From Candidatus Pristimantibacillus lignocellulolyticus (GTDB lineage Bacteria > Bacillota > Bacilli > Paenibacillales > Paenibacillaceae): DNA of 64,000 nucleotides. Positions 34,405-42,947 of the stretch are shown here, one piece after another. The stretch is from NCBI GenBank assembly GCA_023639215.1, contig CP097899.1:1581001-1645000 (forward strand), read 5' to 3'. A program made the position numbers and the translations under genes. Under the pieces are notes generated by a model that did not search any database, was not told the DNA's origin, and worked only from the letters and a program-made list of their open reading frames with translations. Numbering within the stretch: position 1 is the stretch's first letter; every line of letters starts with the position of its first letter.

Positions 34405-35927
34405 GTTGACTCTCCTTTCAGCATTAACTGTCCTATTTGGGATGCATCCGTTGTTGCTGTTTCATATGGTTGTGAAATTCGTTTTCCCGATAAAACAACT
34501 AGCTCATCGGAAAGTTTGAACAATTCGTCTAAATCTTCTGAAAATAACACAATTGCTGTTCCTTGTTCTGCAAGTTCAACAAGATGTTGTTGTATTGTTC
34601 TTGTTGTTCCAATATCTAAACCACGACTTGGATAACTAATAACAAGTACTTCCGGTGTGCGTATTAAAGCTCTTGTTAGTACCATTCGTTGTACATTGCC
34701 ACCCGATAGTGTATCTGCATGACGTTGTCCATCAGCAAGTGCTAATGAGTTAGCTTCTTTGCTGAGTTGAAGCTCTTGCGCAAGCATCTTCCAATCTATA
34801 CCCATCGATTTCTTTTTCATAGGCATACCGTCTAGTATCATATGTTCTAGAATTGAGAAGCCCGGTATAACAGATTCTTTAATAGGGTCTTCTGATACAA
34901 AGCTAACTCCCGCTTCTAGAAATGTTCTAACGTCTGGTTTGCACGCTTGACCTTTTAACTCAATGGAACCTTTCACCAGCTTTCTTAATCCAAACAGAAC
35001 CTCCGCTAGTTCTCGTTGTCCACTTCCTGAAATCCCTGCTATGCCAACGATTTGACCTTTTTTCACTGTAAAATCTATATCTTGAATGACAATCTCACCG
35101 TAATCGCCTTTAATAGTTCCGCTTTTTATTTGTAATGATGTTTCTGAGAATATATTGTTTGTATCTTTCATCACTGTTTTTAACTCTTTGTTCCCCATCA
35201 TCGCTGCAATTAATTCGTCAGCAGTAAGACCATCTTCCTTACTCGCAGAATAGGTAAGTACACCGCTTCTTAAAACACTTACTTGATCGGCAACAGCTAG
35301 CACTTCATTAATCTTGTGAGTAATTAACAAAATTCCATATCCATCTTCACGAAGCATTTTCAACATATTAAGAAAGGCTTCTACTTCTTGCGGTACAAGA
35401 ACACTTGTCGGTTCGTCGAAAATAATTATTTTTGTACCTTCTGCTAGTAATACTTTTACAATTTCAAGTCGCTGACGTTGTCCAAGATCCAATTGCCATA
35501 CATATGCTTCGGGATCAACAGCTAAGCCGTATTTTGTAGATATTTCAATAATTCTTTTCTTTAATTTTTTTCTATTGAAAGAGAAGCCTTTTTCTACAGC
35601 TAAAGCGATATTATCTAAAATTGTTAAAGCAGGTACAACACGAAAATCCTGAAATACCATGCCTATTCCTTTCGCCCGCGCCTTGGTAGGTGGATGTAGT
35701 TCTACCTCTTGATCATCCATCATAATCGTTCCACCATCTGGGGCATATACGCCGTACAACATTTTCATCAACGTGCTTTTTCCTGCTCCGTTCTCACCTA
35801 GAATGGCATGTATGGAACTTTGCTTAACCACCATATCAATATCACTATTTGCTACTAGAGAACCAAATACTTTCGTTAGTCCTTTTGTTTTCAGGAGATA
35901 GTTATTTGCATTTCTTCCTGTTGCCAT
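34401..35927 (-). CDS. ABC importer ATPase with two nucleotide-binding domains
   Basis: 508 residues. The first ATPase domain has Walker A GENGAGKST, Q-loop VFQDF and Walker B IIFDEPTSVL; its signature motif is LDLGQRQRLEI. The second domain has the degenerate Walker A GISGSGQRE and the signature LSGGNVQR usual in sugar/nucleoside-type ATPases. It powers the importer formed by the next two gene products. AAGGAG precedes the ATG at 35927. It is the first gene of the transport operon, with its own promoter at about 35992-36007. Confidence 0.92.
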   Translation of the reverse strand: MATGRNANNYLLKTKGLTKVFGSLVANSDIDMVVKQSSIHAILGENGAGKSTLMKMLYGVYAPDGGTIMMDDQEVELHPPTKARAKGIGMVFQDFRVVPALTILDNIALAVEKGFSFNRKKLKKRIIEISTKYGLAVDPEAYVWQLDLGQRQRLEIVKVLLAEGTKIIIFDEPTSVLVPQEVEAFLNMLKMLREDGYGILLITHKINEVLAVADQVSVLRSGVLTYSASKEDGLTADELIAAMMGNKELKTVMKDTNNIFSETSLQIKSGTIKGDYGEIVIQDIDFTVKKGQIVGIAGISGSGQRELAEVLFGLRKLVKGSIELKGQACKPDVRTFLEAGVSFVSEDPIKESVIPGFSILEHMILDGMPMKKKSMGIDWKMLAQELQLSKEANSLALADGQRHADTLSGGNVQRMVLTRALIRTPEVLVISYPSRGLDIGTTRTIQQHLVELAEQGTAIVLFSEDLDELFKLSDELVVLSGKRISQPYETATTDASQIGQLMLKGEST

Positions 35928-35991
35928 ATGTCCATCTCCTTTTATATGTTAGTTAATGTTACATTTTTTCTCGTTTTTTTCTTATATCCAA

Positions 35992-36040
35992 ATTATATAA
36001 CATGAAAATGTAATAATCTTTATATTAGATTCACAAATAT
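35992..36040 (-). promoter_or_regulatory. Promoter and operator region of the importer operon
   Basis: The minus-strand -10 TATAAT (35992-35997) lies in a 16-base sequence (ATTATATAACATGAAA, plus strand, 35992-36007) identical to that at the biuret hydrolase promoter. A half-site reading ATATTTGTGAATC on the minus strand (36028-36040) sits 31 bases upstream, the same distance as in the other promoter. Confidence 0.6.
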
Positions 36041-36120
36041 ATGCACTATTATTTGTATTTCAACGATAAAAGTAACATGTATATAACATATAACGCGTGT
36101 TATGTATGTGTCCTCATATC

Positions 36121-36172
36121 AAAAAAGCGTCCAATGATCATGAGTTATTCCCCCATCATCATTGGACGCTTT
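36121..36172 (-). terminator. Terminator of the biuret/allophanate operon
   Basis: A 14-bp stem (AAGCGTCCAATGAT with ATCATTGGACGCTT) is followed by TTTTTT on the minus strand, 12 bases after the allophanate hydrolase stop. It shows that the importer genes form a separate transcript. Confidence 0.93.
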
Positions 36173-36183
36173 CTATAACGTAA

Positions 36184-37941
36184 TTACAATAATGCGCGCC
36201 AGCTGCCTATATCCGTAATATCTACCGCATCCTCAGTGGCATACTCTTCACATAAAAAGCCTGATACTTCTGTACCGTCTTCTAGTTCTACCTTACCAAT
36301 ACCTAATGGAGCAGGAATCATCGCGGCAAATGAACCAAAACTATGCAATGGCATATTCCATATTTCTACTGAAATTGTGCCACCTTGATCATTAACCTTA
36401 ATTAATCCAGGCTTACTAGGTGTTGTATTCAATTTATAAAATTTATATTTGTTTGCTGTTTTCGTTTCCTTCAAAAATGTTGCCCCACATTGCTGCATCT
36501 GCACCTCAAGTGGCAAACCACGCATATGAAGTCCACATACCGCTACTGGAATTGATGCTACTTCTCGCAATGGTTCTGTTGTAGGTTGTGATACTACATT
36601 AGTGAAACGTTTAGCGAGCTCAAATAATGCACCCTCCAACTGAGGTAGTGAAAACATGGTAATACCAAATGGTAATTTATCACCTGCATCAACAGAAGGA
36701 ATTGCAATTGCGGCTAAATCAAGTAAATTACAATGATTTGTATATAAGCCAAGCTTACTATTATAAGCAATTGGCTCCTCACGTAATTGAGCACGAGAGA
36801 ATGTTCCCCCAATTGTCGGTAAAATCATTACTCGATCAACTAGCTTTTTACGTGCTTCGAGTTTCATTGCTTGTATCTGATGTTGCGCTTGGAATACGGA
36901 AGAGCCTCTATATTGTGCCGCCTTACCTGACTGCAGAATTTCACTTGTAACAGGAAGTGTACTATTCGGATGAGCTTCTATAAAGCTACCTAGCGCTGCC
37001 CAGCGCTCTTCAACAAAAGGACCATCATATAGTAATCTAGCAGCTTCTTGAAATAATTGAAGATCAATATACTCTACCGGTAATTGTAGTTGATCAATAT
37101 ATTGTAATGAAGCTTTCCATGCTTGACAATATTGCTCAGCGTAATCACCAAAGAACTCAAGTTCCGATGAAGGTAATAAAACCTTGGTTGGCAGCATAGC
37201 AACAGGTACTCCGCGGTCTCTTGACCAAGGATCCTGTTCATCTATCCCCCTTACGCACTGATCAATAATATGAATATCCTCAACATTCCAAGCAAATACT
37301 GATACGCAATCAATACTATTACAAGCTGGTACGACGCCTTTCAGCGGCCATGAACCTACACTTGGCTTGAAACCAATAAGTCCATTCAATGATGCTGGCA
37401 CACGACCTGAACCTGCAGTATCAGTGCCTAATGAAAATGCAGCATGTCCACGTGCAACTGCTACAGCAGATCCAGAGCTCGAACCACCACTAATAAGTTC
37501 TGGTTGTAGGGCATTGTGAACTTCTCCATATGGACTACGTACGCCAACTAATCCTGTAGCAAATTGATCTAAATTGCTTTTTCCAATTGGAATAGCACCC
37601 GCTTTAATAAGTCTTTCTACTACTGTCGCATGTTTTGTAGGCATATATTCATAATCTGGACAAGCAGCGGTTGTCGGAACATTCGCCCAATCTATATTAT
37701 CTTTAATTGCAAATGGTATACCCCACAATGGATAATCATCAGGTGACATAGTAGATAATCGTTCAAGATAAGGACGGATGCGTTCCATACGAGGTGGCGT
37801 TATCCAAATATTCATATCTTGATCGGCTTCTGATCGCTCTATAATATGCTCAATGACTTGCCTAGGCGTCAGTGCACCTTTCAAATAGTTATCTCTCAAT
37901 GTTGGTATTGTTAATCTGTCTAATAGATACTCTTGTGACAT
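36184..37941 (-). CDS. atzF: Allophanate hydrolase
   Basis: 585 residues. The N-terminal amidase-signature domain holds the Ser-cisSer-Lys triad: K80 (PFAIKDNIDW), S154 (SGGSSSGSA) and S178 (TDTAGSGR); these keep the spacing seen in AtzF. A separate C-terminal domain (about 460-585; VAVCGLHMRGLPLEVQMQQCG.. onward) is the part that finishes the reaction in true allophanate hydrolases. The enzyme converts allophanate to two ammonia and two CO2, using the product of biuret hydrolysis. It lies 28 bases after the biuret hydrolase gene. The ATG at 37941 (GGAGG six bases upstream) is preferred to the GTG two codons earlier. Confidence 0.94.
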   Translation of the reverse strand: MSQEYLLDRLTIPTLRDNYLKGALTPRQVIEHIIERSEADQDMNIWITPPRMERIRPYLERLSTMSPDDYPLWGIPFAIKDNIDWANVPTTAACPDYEYMPTKHATVVERLIKAGAIPIGKSNLDQFATGLVGVRSPYGEVHNALQPELISGGSSSGSAVAVARGHAAFSLGTDTAGSGRVPASLNGLIGFKPSVGSWPLKGVVPACNSIDCVSVFAWNVEDIHIIDQCVRGIDEQDPWSRDRGVPVAMLPTKVLLPSSELEFFGDYAEQYCQAWKASLQYIDQLQLPVEYIDLQLFQEAARLLYDGPFVEERWAALGSFIEAHPNSTLPVTSEILQSGKAAQYRGSSVFQAQHQIQAMKLEARKKLVDRVMILPTIGGTFSRAQLREEPIAYNSKLGLYTNHCNLLDLAAIAIPSVDAGDKLPFGITMFSLPQLEGALFELAKRFTNVVSQPTTEPLREVASIPVAVCGLHMRGLPLEVQMQQCGATFLKETKTANKYKFYKLNTTPSKPGLIKVNDQGGTISVEIWNMPLHSFGSFAAMIPAPLGIGKVELEDGTEVSGFLCEEYATEDAVDITDIGSWRALL

Positions 37942-37969
37942 ATGCACCCTCCACCTTTCATTTCTTTTT

Positions 37970-38662
37970 TTATTTTTGTATCATTGTTTTTAAGGTTTCA
38001 ATAATATGTTCAGAACTAGATACACTTCCGAATACTCCACCTTGCATCGTAACCATCTTTAATGCAGCTAAGTGATTATCAAAGTCAGTTGCTCCTGTAC
38101 AATCTTCAACAATTAGACATTCATAACCACGATCATTCGCTTCACGCATCGTTGTATGGACACATACATCGGTTGTAATTCCAGTTAGAATAATATTTTC
38201 AATTCGTCTATTACGCAAAATGAGATCGAGATCAGTACCGTAGAAGCTACCTTTGCCTGGCTTATCAATAATTAATTCACCCTCAACTGGGTAGAGCTCT
38301 TTAATAATATCCCAACCTTGTTCTCCTCGAACTAGAATTCGACCAGCAGGACCAGCTGAACCAATTTCCGCTCCAATTTGAGCACTTCTCCAACGCTTAT
38401 TATTAGGAAGATCAGACAAATCTGGCTTATGTCCTTCTCTTGTATGAATCACAGTAAATTGAGGGATCTGACGAACAATATCAAGTAATTGTTTGATAGG
38501 TTCAATGGCACGTCTAGTTAATGATAGATCATATCCCATACGATCTACATAACCGCCAACTCCACAAAAATCGGTTTGCATATCAATAATAATTAATGCA
38601 GTATTATCAGCTCTTAAGTTTCCGTTATATGGATAATTATATGGATTTGCTTGAATATACAT
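37970..38662 (-). CDS. biuH: Biuret amidohydrolase
   Basis: 230 residues, isochorismatase-like cysteine hydrolase. The triad is D27 (LIIIDMQTDFCG), K134 (IDKPGKGSF) and C167 (GITTDVCVHTTMREANDRGYE). The motifs GGYVDRMGYDLSLTR, HTREGHKPDLSDLP and AALKMVTMQGGVFGSV agree closely with what I recall of characterised biuret hydrolases (BiuH). It cuts biuret to allophanate and ammonia, and the allophanate hydrolase is the next gene. GAGGTG precedes the ATG. It is the first gene of its operon with a recognisable promoter upstream. Confidence 0.9.
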   Translation of the reverse strand: MYIQANPYNYPYNGNLRADNTALIIIDMQTDFCGVGGYVDRMGYDLSLTRRAIEPIKQLLDIVRQIPQFTVIHTREGHKPDLSDLPNNKRWRSAQIGAEIGSAGPAGRILVRGEQGWDIIKELYPVEGELIIDKPGKGSFYGTDLDLILRNRRIENIILTGITTDVCVHTTMREANDRGYECLIVEDCTGATDFDNHLAALKMVTMQGGVFGSVSSSEHIIETLKTMIQK

Positions 38663-38702
38663 AAAAACACCTCAACTTTTCGCTTTTATATTGCTTTGTT
38701 AC

Positions 38703-38750
38703 ATTATATAACATGAAATATAAATATACATTGTGAATGAATCACAATAT
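38703..38750 (-). promoter_or_regulatory. Promoter and operator of the biuH-atzF operon
   Basis: The minus-strand -10 TATAAT (38703-38708) has no good -35, suggesting an activator. Upstream lies a palindrome ATTGTGA-five bases-TCACAAT (38730-38748) centred roughly 43 bases before the predicted start. The half-site ATATTGTGATTC (38739-38750) is 31 bases from the -10, as at the importer promoter. Confidence 0.6.
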
Positions 38751-38855
38751 TTTTAGATAATCTTCATGATTCACTAACAATCTTCACTCACTTAGCGACA
38801 TTAACCTCACTTGTAATGTCATATTTATTGCAACTTTCACTTTCTCATGCATAGT

Positions 38856-38897
38856 AAAAACGTCTTATCATGTGGCCAAGACCAGTTAATAAGACGT
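38856..38897 (-). terminator. Terminator of the ybaK gene
   Basis: Arms ACGTCTTAT and ATAAGACGT (38860-38897) with an inner TGGTC..GGCCA pairing; TTTTTAC follows on the minus strand. Confidence 0.85.
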
Positions 38898-38922
38898 ATC
38901 ATAGGTATATATTCTATTCACT

Positions 38923-39396
38923 TTAATTTACTGTAATATCTGCTAACTCTAACTTAATAACTTGGGCTAGATCAGTAATCGAAAGTTCAACTTGATACCC
39001 AATTTTACCTGCACTGCATATAACCGTATCAAAATGATTAGCAGAAACATCAATAACAGTCATTAATCCCTTCTTCATCCCAATCGGGGAGCAACCTCCA
39101 TGTACATAACCAGTTAGAGTCAGCAAATCTTTTGACTTCAGCATCTCTATTGATTTCTCTCCTACACTTACTGCAGCCTTCTTTAGATCAAGCTCTTTTG
39201 CAACAGGAATCATAAATACATAATTCCGTTTAGATTTTCCAGTCGTCACTAATGTTTTAAATACCTGATCCGGATTTTCTCCTAATATTACAGCTACCTC
39301 TATCCCGCTAATAGCATCCGTATCTGCATAAGTGTAATGGTTATAATGTATTTTTCGTTGATCAAGTATTCGCATTACATTTGTTTTATACTCCAT
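38923..39396 (-). CDS. YbaK/EbsC-type aminoacyl-tRNA deacylase
   Basis: 157 residues, near family length. The fold starts MRILDQRKIHYNHYTYADTD and holds the conserved VFKTLVTTG, VPVAKELDLKKAA-like lysine segment (IPVAKELDLKKAAVSVGEKS) and GYVHGGCSPIGMKK. YbaK-type enzymes hydrolyse Cys-tRNA(Pro), correcting prolyl-tRNA synthetase errors. It is a single gene upstream of the ureide cluster and divergent from the lipoprotein gene. Confidence 0.92.
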   Translation of the reverse strand: MEYKTNVMRILDQRKIHYNHYTYADTDAISGIEVAVILGENPDQVFKTLVTTGKSKRNYVFMIPVAKELDLKKAAVSVGEKSIEMLKSKDLLTLTGYVHGGCSPIGMKKGLMTVIDVSANHFDTVICSAGKIGYQVELSITDLAQVIKLELADITVN

Positions 39397-39512
39397 GACT
39401 TAACCTCGCTTACTATATTTTTACCAACAATGATAGCATAGTTGTAGGAGACACTGCATACTAGCGTTTATATCCCATCCATTTGCAACTATACAATGAT
39501 TGATTACGTTAT

Positions 39513-39534
39513 TTAGATATCAAGGAATATCTAA
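39513..39534. promoter_or_regulatory. Operator-like palindrome before the lipoprotein gene
   Basis: TTAGATAT and ATATCTAA are exact eight-base inverted arms around CAAGGA in the 193-base region between ybaK and the lipoprotein gene. No regulator is assigned. Confidence 0.35.
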
Positions 39535-39589
39535 CCACCATGTTTATTTGATTGATAAATAATACTTAAAAGAAATGGGGAACACTTCA

Positions 39590-39979
39590 ATGAAGAAACT
39601 AGTGAATTCTTTAAGCCTAATTCTATTACTACTACTTATATTAGTCGCATGTGGTCATCCATCGACTGAACCTTCAGAAGACCAAATATTACAAGATACT
39701 AAAGCGCTTGCAGTAAACATTTTTATCGGTGAAAAAAGTGGTTTGACTGAGAAGTTTCAGTTAACACCTCTGTCTATAGAAAATGCGGACATAAAACTAA
39801 CTAAGAAAAAAAATCAATTAGATGCTGAGATCTCTGCTTTTGTAGGTGATGTAAATTGGATATCTGAAGCTAAACATACGATGACAGTTCATTACGAAAT
39901 CAATGCATCCAATCAATGGGATGCTACCGGCGTTATCGTAAACAATCCAGTTATTCTTGTTTTACCACGAGCACAGTAG
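39590..39979 (+). CDS. Small lipoprotein of unknown function
   Basis: 129 residues. A Lys-Lys start, a long hydrophobic segment and the lipobox LVAC (Cys about residue 21) show export and lipid anchoring. The mature part is about 105 residues, mostly polar with alternating beta-like segments (TEKFQLTPLSIENADIKL; HTMTVHYEIN). It is not recognised as a family. The ATG at 39590 (MKKLVNS) has GGGGA eight bases before it and is preferred to an ATG five codons upstream that overlaps the ribosome site. A hairpin follows the gene. Confidence 0.75.
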   Translation: MKKLVNSLSLILLLLLILVACGHPSTEPSEDQILQDTKALAVNIFIGEKSGLTEKFQLTPLSIENADIKLTKKKNQLDAEISAFVGDVNWISEAKHTMTVHYEINASNQWDATGVIVNNPVILVLPRAQ

Positions 39980-40021
39980 TATTAATTCTGCCATAAGGAA
40001 ATAAAAATTTAGTCGCATCGT

Positions 40022-40067
40022 ATAACGAAAGAAGCCACTTCAATGATGGAGTGGCTTCTTTCGTTAT
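40022..40067. terminator. Hairpin between the lipoprotein and DUF951 genes
   Basis: An 18-bp stem (ATAACGAAAGAAGCCACT and its complement at 40050-40067) with a 10-base loop separates convergent genes. T-runs are short on both sides, but the stem itself is long. Confidence 0.7.
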
Positions 40068-40149
40068 TATGATTGCACCTTCATTATGCTTTAACCCATT
40101 ATTACTATATTTCATTCAACAGGCATATGATACGTTATAACTACAGATA

Positions 40150-40350
40150 TTAGTCTGTACTACCTTGTCTTACAACTTTACGCATATTTTTCTCGAATTT
40201 TGCACGAGGGATTAGAATGCTATGTCCACAACCTACACATTTCATACGGATATCCATCCCCATGCGGATAACTTCCATTTCACTTGATCCACAGGGATGT
40301 ACTTTCTTCATAAGAACGATATCCCCAAGCTCAAATTGTTTTCGTTCCAT
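40150..40350 (-). CDS. DUF951 family protein (YyzM-like)
   Basis: 66 residues, matching the DUF951 family. Two CxxC-like features are visible (a Cys at HPCGSSE and the pair CVGCG), suggesting a small zinc ribbon with a basic C-terminus (IPRAKFEKNMRKVV) that could bind nucleic acid. The family is conserved near the origin in Firmicutes and lacks a defined function. It lies 17 bases after mscS. AGGAGGG precedes the ATG at 40350. Confidence 0.9.
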   Translation of the reverse strand: MERKQFELGDIVLMKKVHPCGSSEMEVIRMGMDIRMKCVGCGHSILIPRAKFEKNMRKVVRQGSTD

Positions 40351-40367
40351 TGCAATCCCTCCTCTTT

Positions 40368-41198
40368 TTATGTTTCGCTTTGCTTCATCTGAAGCTGATG
40401 TTCTTCTAACATTAACTTAAATTGTTCATTCATATATCGTAGCAATTCATCTTCATAGGTAGCTTCACACTGTACTTCAATTCGCATGACGATTTCATCT
40501 TTACTGAATTGTTGCAACCCGAGCACATTAGGCGTTCCAATCATCCGCTTATGTACTAGATTGTCTGCACATTGTTTCACAACTTGCATAATATGATGCA
40601 AGTTCCCATTATACTCTATAGGAATATCAAGCTTCACTTTACCTGCATGTATAGAGAAATTGGTAATTTCATTAATTAAGTTATTCGGTACAATATGCAC
40701 TTCTCCATTCTCATTAATTAATCTTGTAGTACGCATACCAATCACTTCTACTTTACCTTTGAATTTACCATTAGAGATCGTATCTCCTACCGCAAATTGA
40801 TCCTCTAATACAATGAAGTAACCCGTAATTACATCTTTGACCAAACTCTGTGCACCAAAACCTACAGCTATACCAACAATTCCTGCACCACCTAATAACG
40901 GTGCTATTGGGATACCTAGTTCTGATAACACAAGCAATCCTACTATGAAATACGTAACATATGACACTGTGTTTTTGAGCAATTTTGCTACCGTTAGTAT
41001 TCTGCGACGTTGATTTGGATGATTCACACTCATTTTATCTATAACTACACGATTTATAGATTTATGCAATAACCATACGAGCGTTCTACCCACGACAATA
41101 ATTAGTATGATTCTAACTAGCCCTATCACTATCATGCTCCAAAATGGATCTGTTAATAGCTTTCCCAATGTATCATCATATAATTTTTTCGTGTCCAT
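40368..41198 (-). CDS. mscS: Small-conductance mechanosensitive channel
   Basis: 276 residues, MscS family. Three membrane segments in the first half end with the pore-lining helix GIPIAPLLGGAGIVGIAVGFG and AQSLVKDVITGYFI. A beta domain (DQFAVGDTISNGKFKGKVEVIGMRTT) and an alpha/beta C-terminus follow. It opens on membrane tension to release solutes during osmotic downshock. It lies between the DUF3343 and DUF951 genes in one minus-strand unit. Confidence 0.93.
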   Translation of the reverse strand: MDTKKLYDDTLGKLLTDPFWSMIVIGLVRIILIIVVGRTLVWLLHKSINRVVIDKMSVNHPNQRRRILTVAKLLKNTVSYVTYFIVGLLVLSELGIPIAPLLGGAGIVGIAVGFGAQSLVKDVITGYFIVLEDQFAVGDTISNGKFKGKVEVIGMRTTRLINENGEVHIVPNNLINEITNFSIHAGKVKLDIPIEYNGNLHHIMQVVKQCADNLVHKRMIGTPNVLGLQQFSKDEIVMRIEVQCEATYEDELLRYMNEQFKLMLEEHQLQMKQSET

Positions 41199-41221
41199 TT
41201 CACACCACCATCTTAATCAAT

Positions 41222-41479
41222 CTATGAAGAAATCAACTTATAGTCTTGATCGTTTTTTTCAAATATCCCTCTAACTTCTACGCTCTCTTGAACAATAATT
41301 TGCTGAACTGTATTTAAATCCTCTTGCGGAAAATGAATAGAAAGTGCGCAGCCTGCAGTAATAGCCTTAGGTGTAGGACAAATATCAATTTCGATATCGG
41401 CGTATTCTAGTAACATTTCCGCACGTAATGCTTGTTGTGTAGAATCAAAAGCGATTAATAATAGGTTATTTTCTACCAT
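41222..41479 (-). CDS. DUF3343 family protein
   Basis: 85 residues. The sequence has the DUF3343 plan: ALRAEMLLEYADIEIDICPTPKAITAGCALSIHFP with one conserved Cys in AGCA. In relatives this small domain accompanies TusA/YedF-like sulfur or selenium carriers, and the nearby class V aminotransferase (cysteine desulfurase-like) fits a sulfur-transfer role, but this is inference. It lies 23 bases before mscS. Confidence 0.82.
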   Translation of the reverse strand: MVENNLLLIAFDSTQQALRAEMLLEYADIEIDICPTPKAITAGCALSIHFPQEDLNTVQQIIVQESVEVRGIFEKNDQDYKLISS

Positions 41480-41589
41480 GATGCCGATGATCCCCTTTCG
41501 TAATCCTCTACTACAAGTATAAATCCGTTATTTTGACTACATACTAGTATTATATAATTTGTTTCAAGAAAGGAAACTTACAAGAAACA

Positions 41590-42189
41590 ATGTCTAATAA
41601 CTCATTAGTTAAAATATCGTATAACTCCCCTATGATACGAAGCGTCTTACAACAAGAATTGCTTAATCTATTACAATATGCTTCCTCTGGGCAAGATATT
41701 GTAATCGTATGTATCGGGACGGATCGTTCAACAGGAGATTGTCTGGGTCCACTAGTTGGAACTCATCTATCAAAATATCGTTCGACTCTTATGCATGTTT
41801 ATGGCTCTATTGCCGAACCCGTGCATGCTCTTAACCTACAACAAACGATGGATACAATCCATAACAGTTATCGGAATCCTTTCATCATCGGAATCGATGC
41901 ATGTCTAGGTCAAGCATCAAGTGTTGGCTTTATTCAGGCCAACCTAGGTCCTGTTCGTCCTGGAGCTGGAGTTAATAAAGAACTGCCTCCTGTAGGTAAT
42001 ATGCACATTACAGGCGTAGTAAACGTCGGTGGATTTATGGAGTATTTCGTATTGCAAAACACTCGGCTTCATCTTGTGATGTCGATGGCTGATATTATTG
42101 CACAATGTTTGTATCATGCTGTTGCCAAACGTTATCGTAATCATTCAGAAGGTGAACAAGACTTGAAATTAACTGAGTTCAAATTATAG
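41590..42189 (+). CDS. yyaC: Sporulation protein YyaC (Gpr-like fold, DUF1256)
   Basis: 199 residues. The conserved VCIGTDRSTGDCLGPLVG and GIDACLGQASSVGFI regions and PGAGVNKELPPVGNMHITGVVN mark the YyaC family, related to the germination protease that degrades small acid-soluble spore proteins. It indicates that the organism forms endospores. The start at 41590 has AAAGGA about 15 bases upstream, which is loose, so the exact start is less certain. The gene is convergent with the DUF4446 gene; their stops are one base apart. Confidence 0.93.
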   Translation: MSNNSLVKISYNSPMIRSVLQQELLNLLQYASSGQDIVIVCIGTDRSTGDCLGPLVGTHLSKYRSTLMHVYGSIAEPVHALNLQQTMDTIHNSYRNPFIIGIDACLGQASSVGFIQANLGPVRPGAGVNKELPPVGNMHITGVVNVGGFMEYFVLQNTRLHLVMSMADIIAQCLYHAVAKRYRNHSEGEQDLKLTEFKL

Positions 42190-42190
42190 A

Positions 42191-42670
42191 CTATTTTGCT
42201 GCATTAATGACTTCTTCTTCTTCAGGTGTTAATGAGTATTGTGAAGTTCCTTTTTCAACAGGTTTGCCATATATATAGGCACCTTCGCGACTATGAATAC
42301 TCGTTAACACTATGCCATCTTTATTGTCATTCGTAATGGCAACAGAGAAGCTCATATCACTACCTGTATTAGAAAAAGCATTATATCTTTTAATGGCTAT
42401 ATTACTTTTAAGTTGTGGCACTCTTGCCTCAACATTTGCCATACGTAGAGCGGCTTGCTCAATTTCAGCATTTTGTAGTTGTTGCTCTGCTTGCAGCGAC
42501 TGGATAACTCCTTCTAAATTTTCTACGCCAGTCCCCTCCATCATATGTAAATATGATTTCCTTAACTTTTTCAGCTTTCCGCCTAAATTCATCATCATAA
42601 TCCATTGAATTAATACCATAGCGATAAGAACAATTACAATAATTTCAATATTCTCTGTTAACCAATCCAC
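42191..42670 (-). CDS. DUF4446 family membrane protein
   Basis: 159 residues. One N-terminal membrane segment (about 8-28), a coiled-coil-prone stretch (about 45-90; EGVIQSLQAEQQLQNAEIEQAALRM), and a conserved C-terminal beta domain (RYNAFSNTGSDMSFSVAITNDNKDGIVLTSIHSR) match DUF4446, common near parAB in Firmicutes. Its function is unknown. It is downstream of the class V aminotransferase on the minus strand, with family A element A3 between. Confidence 0.92.
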   Translation of the reverse strand: MDWLTENIEIIVIVLIAMVLIQWIMMMNLGGKLKKLRKSYLHMMEGTGVENLEGVIQSLQAEQQLQNAEIEQAALRMANVEARVPQLKSNIAIKRYNAFSNTGSDMSFSVAITNDNKDGIVLTSIHSREGAYIYGKPVEKGTSQYSLTPEEEEVINAAK

Positions 42671-42743
42671 TACATTTCGCTCCCTTAATGTTCATATCTG
42701 CACTATTAATTGTTCTCTATTATTTAATTGTTTAACTTGTATG

Positions 42744-42947
42744 TTTTTTGAACTACCTCTTCCAATGAAAGTTCAAAAAGTGGGGTTTCGAAAGTCAAGA
42801 AGATGGAGCGCTACTTGCGGAAGGAGGAAACGCAAGTGTACATTATTGGTACATGCGTACCGGACTTCCCAAGTTCGCTTCATATTCGATGCCGAATATA
42901 CTATGAAGTCAATCATCGTTATCAAAGTCCACTTTTTGAACTACCTC
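42744..42947. repeat. Family A palindromic element, copy A3 (inverted orientation)
   Basis: 204 bp element, opposite in orientation to A1 and A2. It ends in the arm complement AAAGTCCACTTTTTGAAC followed by TACCTC, and its other end carries a truncated arm (TTTTTTGAACTACCTC). Inside are a GTGTAC hairpin (near 42836-42853) and the inner stem GATGGAGCG with CGCTTCAT. Its boundary falls on the stop codon of the class V aminotransferase gene. Confidence 0.83.

Noticed and set aside
38663..38922. Guanidine or purine riboswitch ahead of the ureide operons
   Set aside because: I looked for ykkC-type and purine-type conserved cores here and at 35928-36120 and saw only the promoter and operator-like palindrome.
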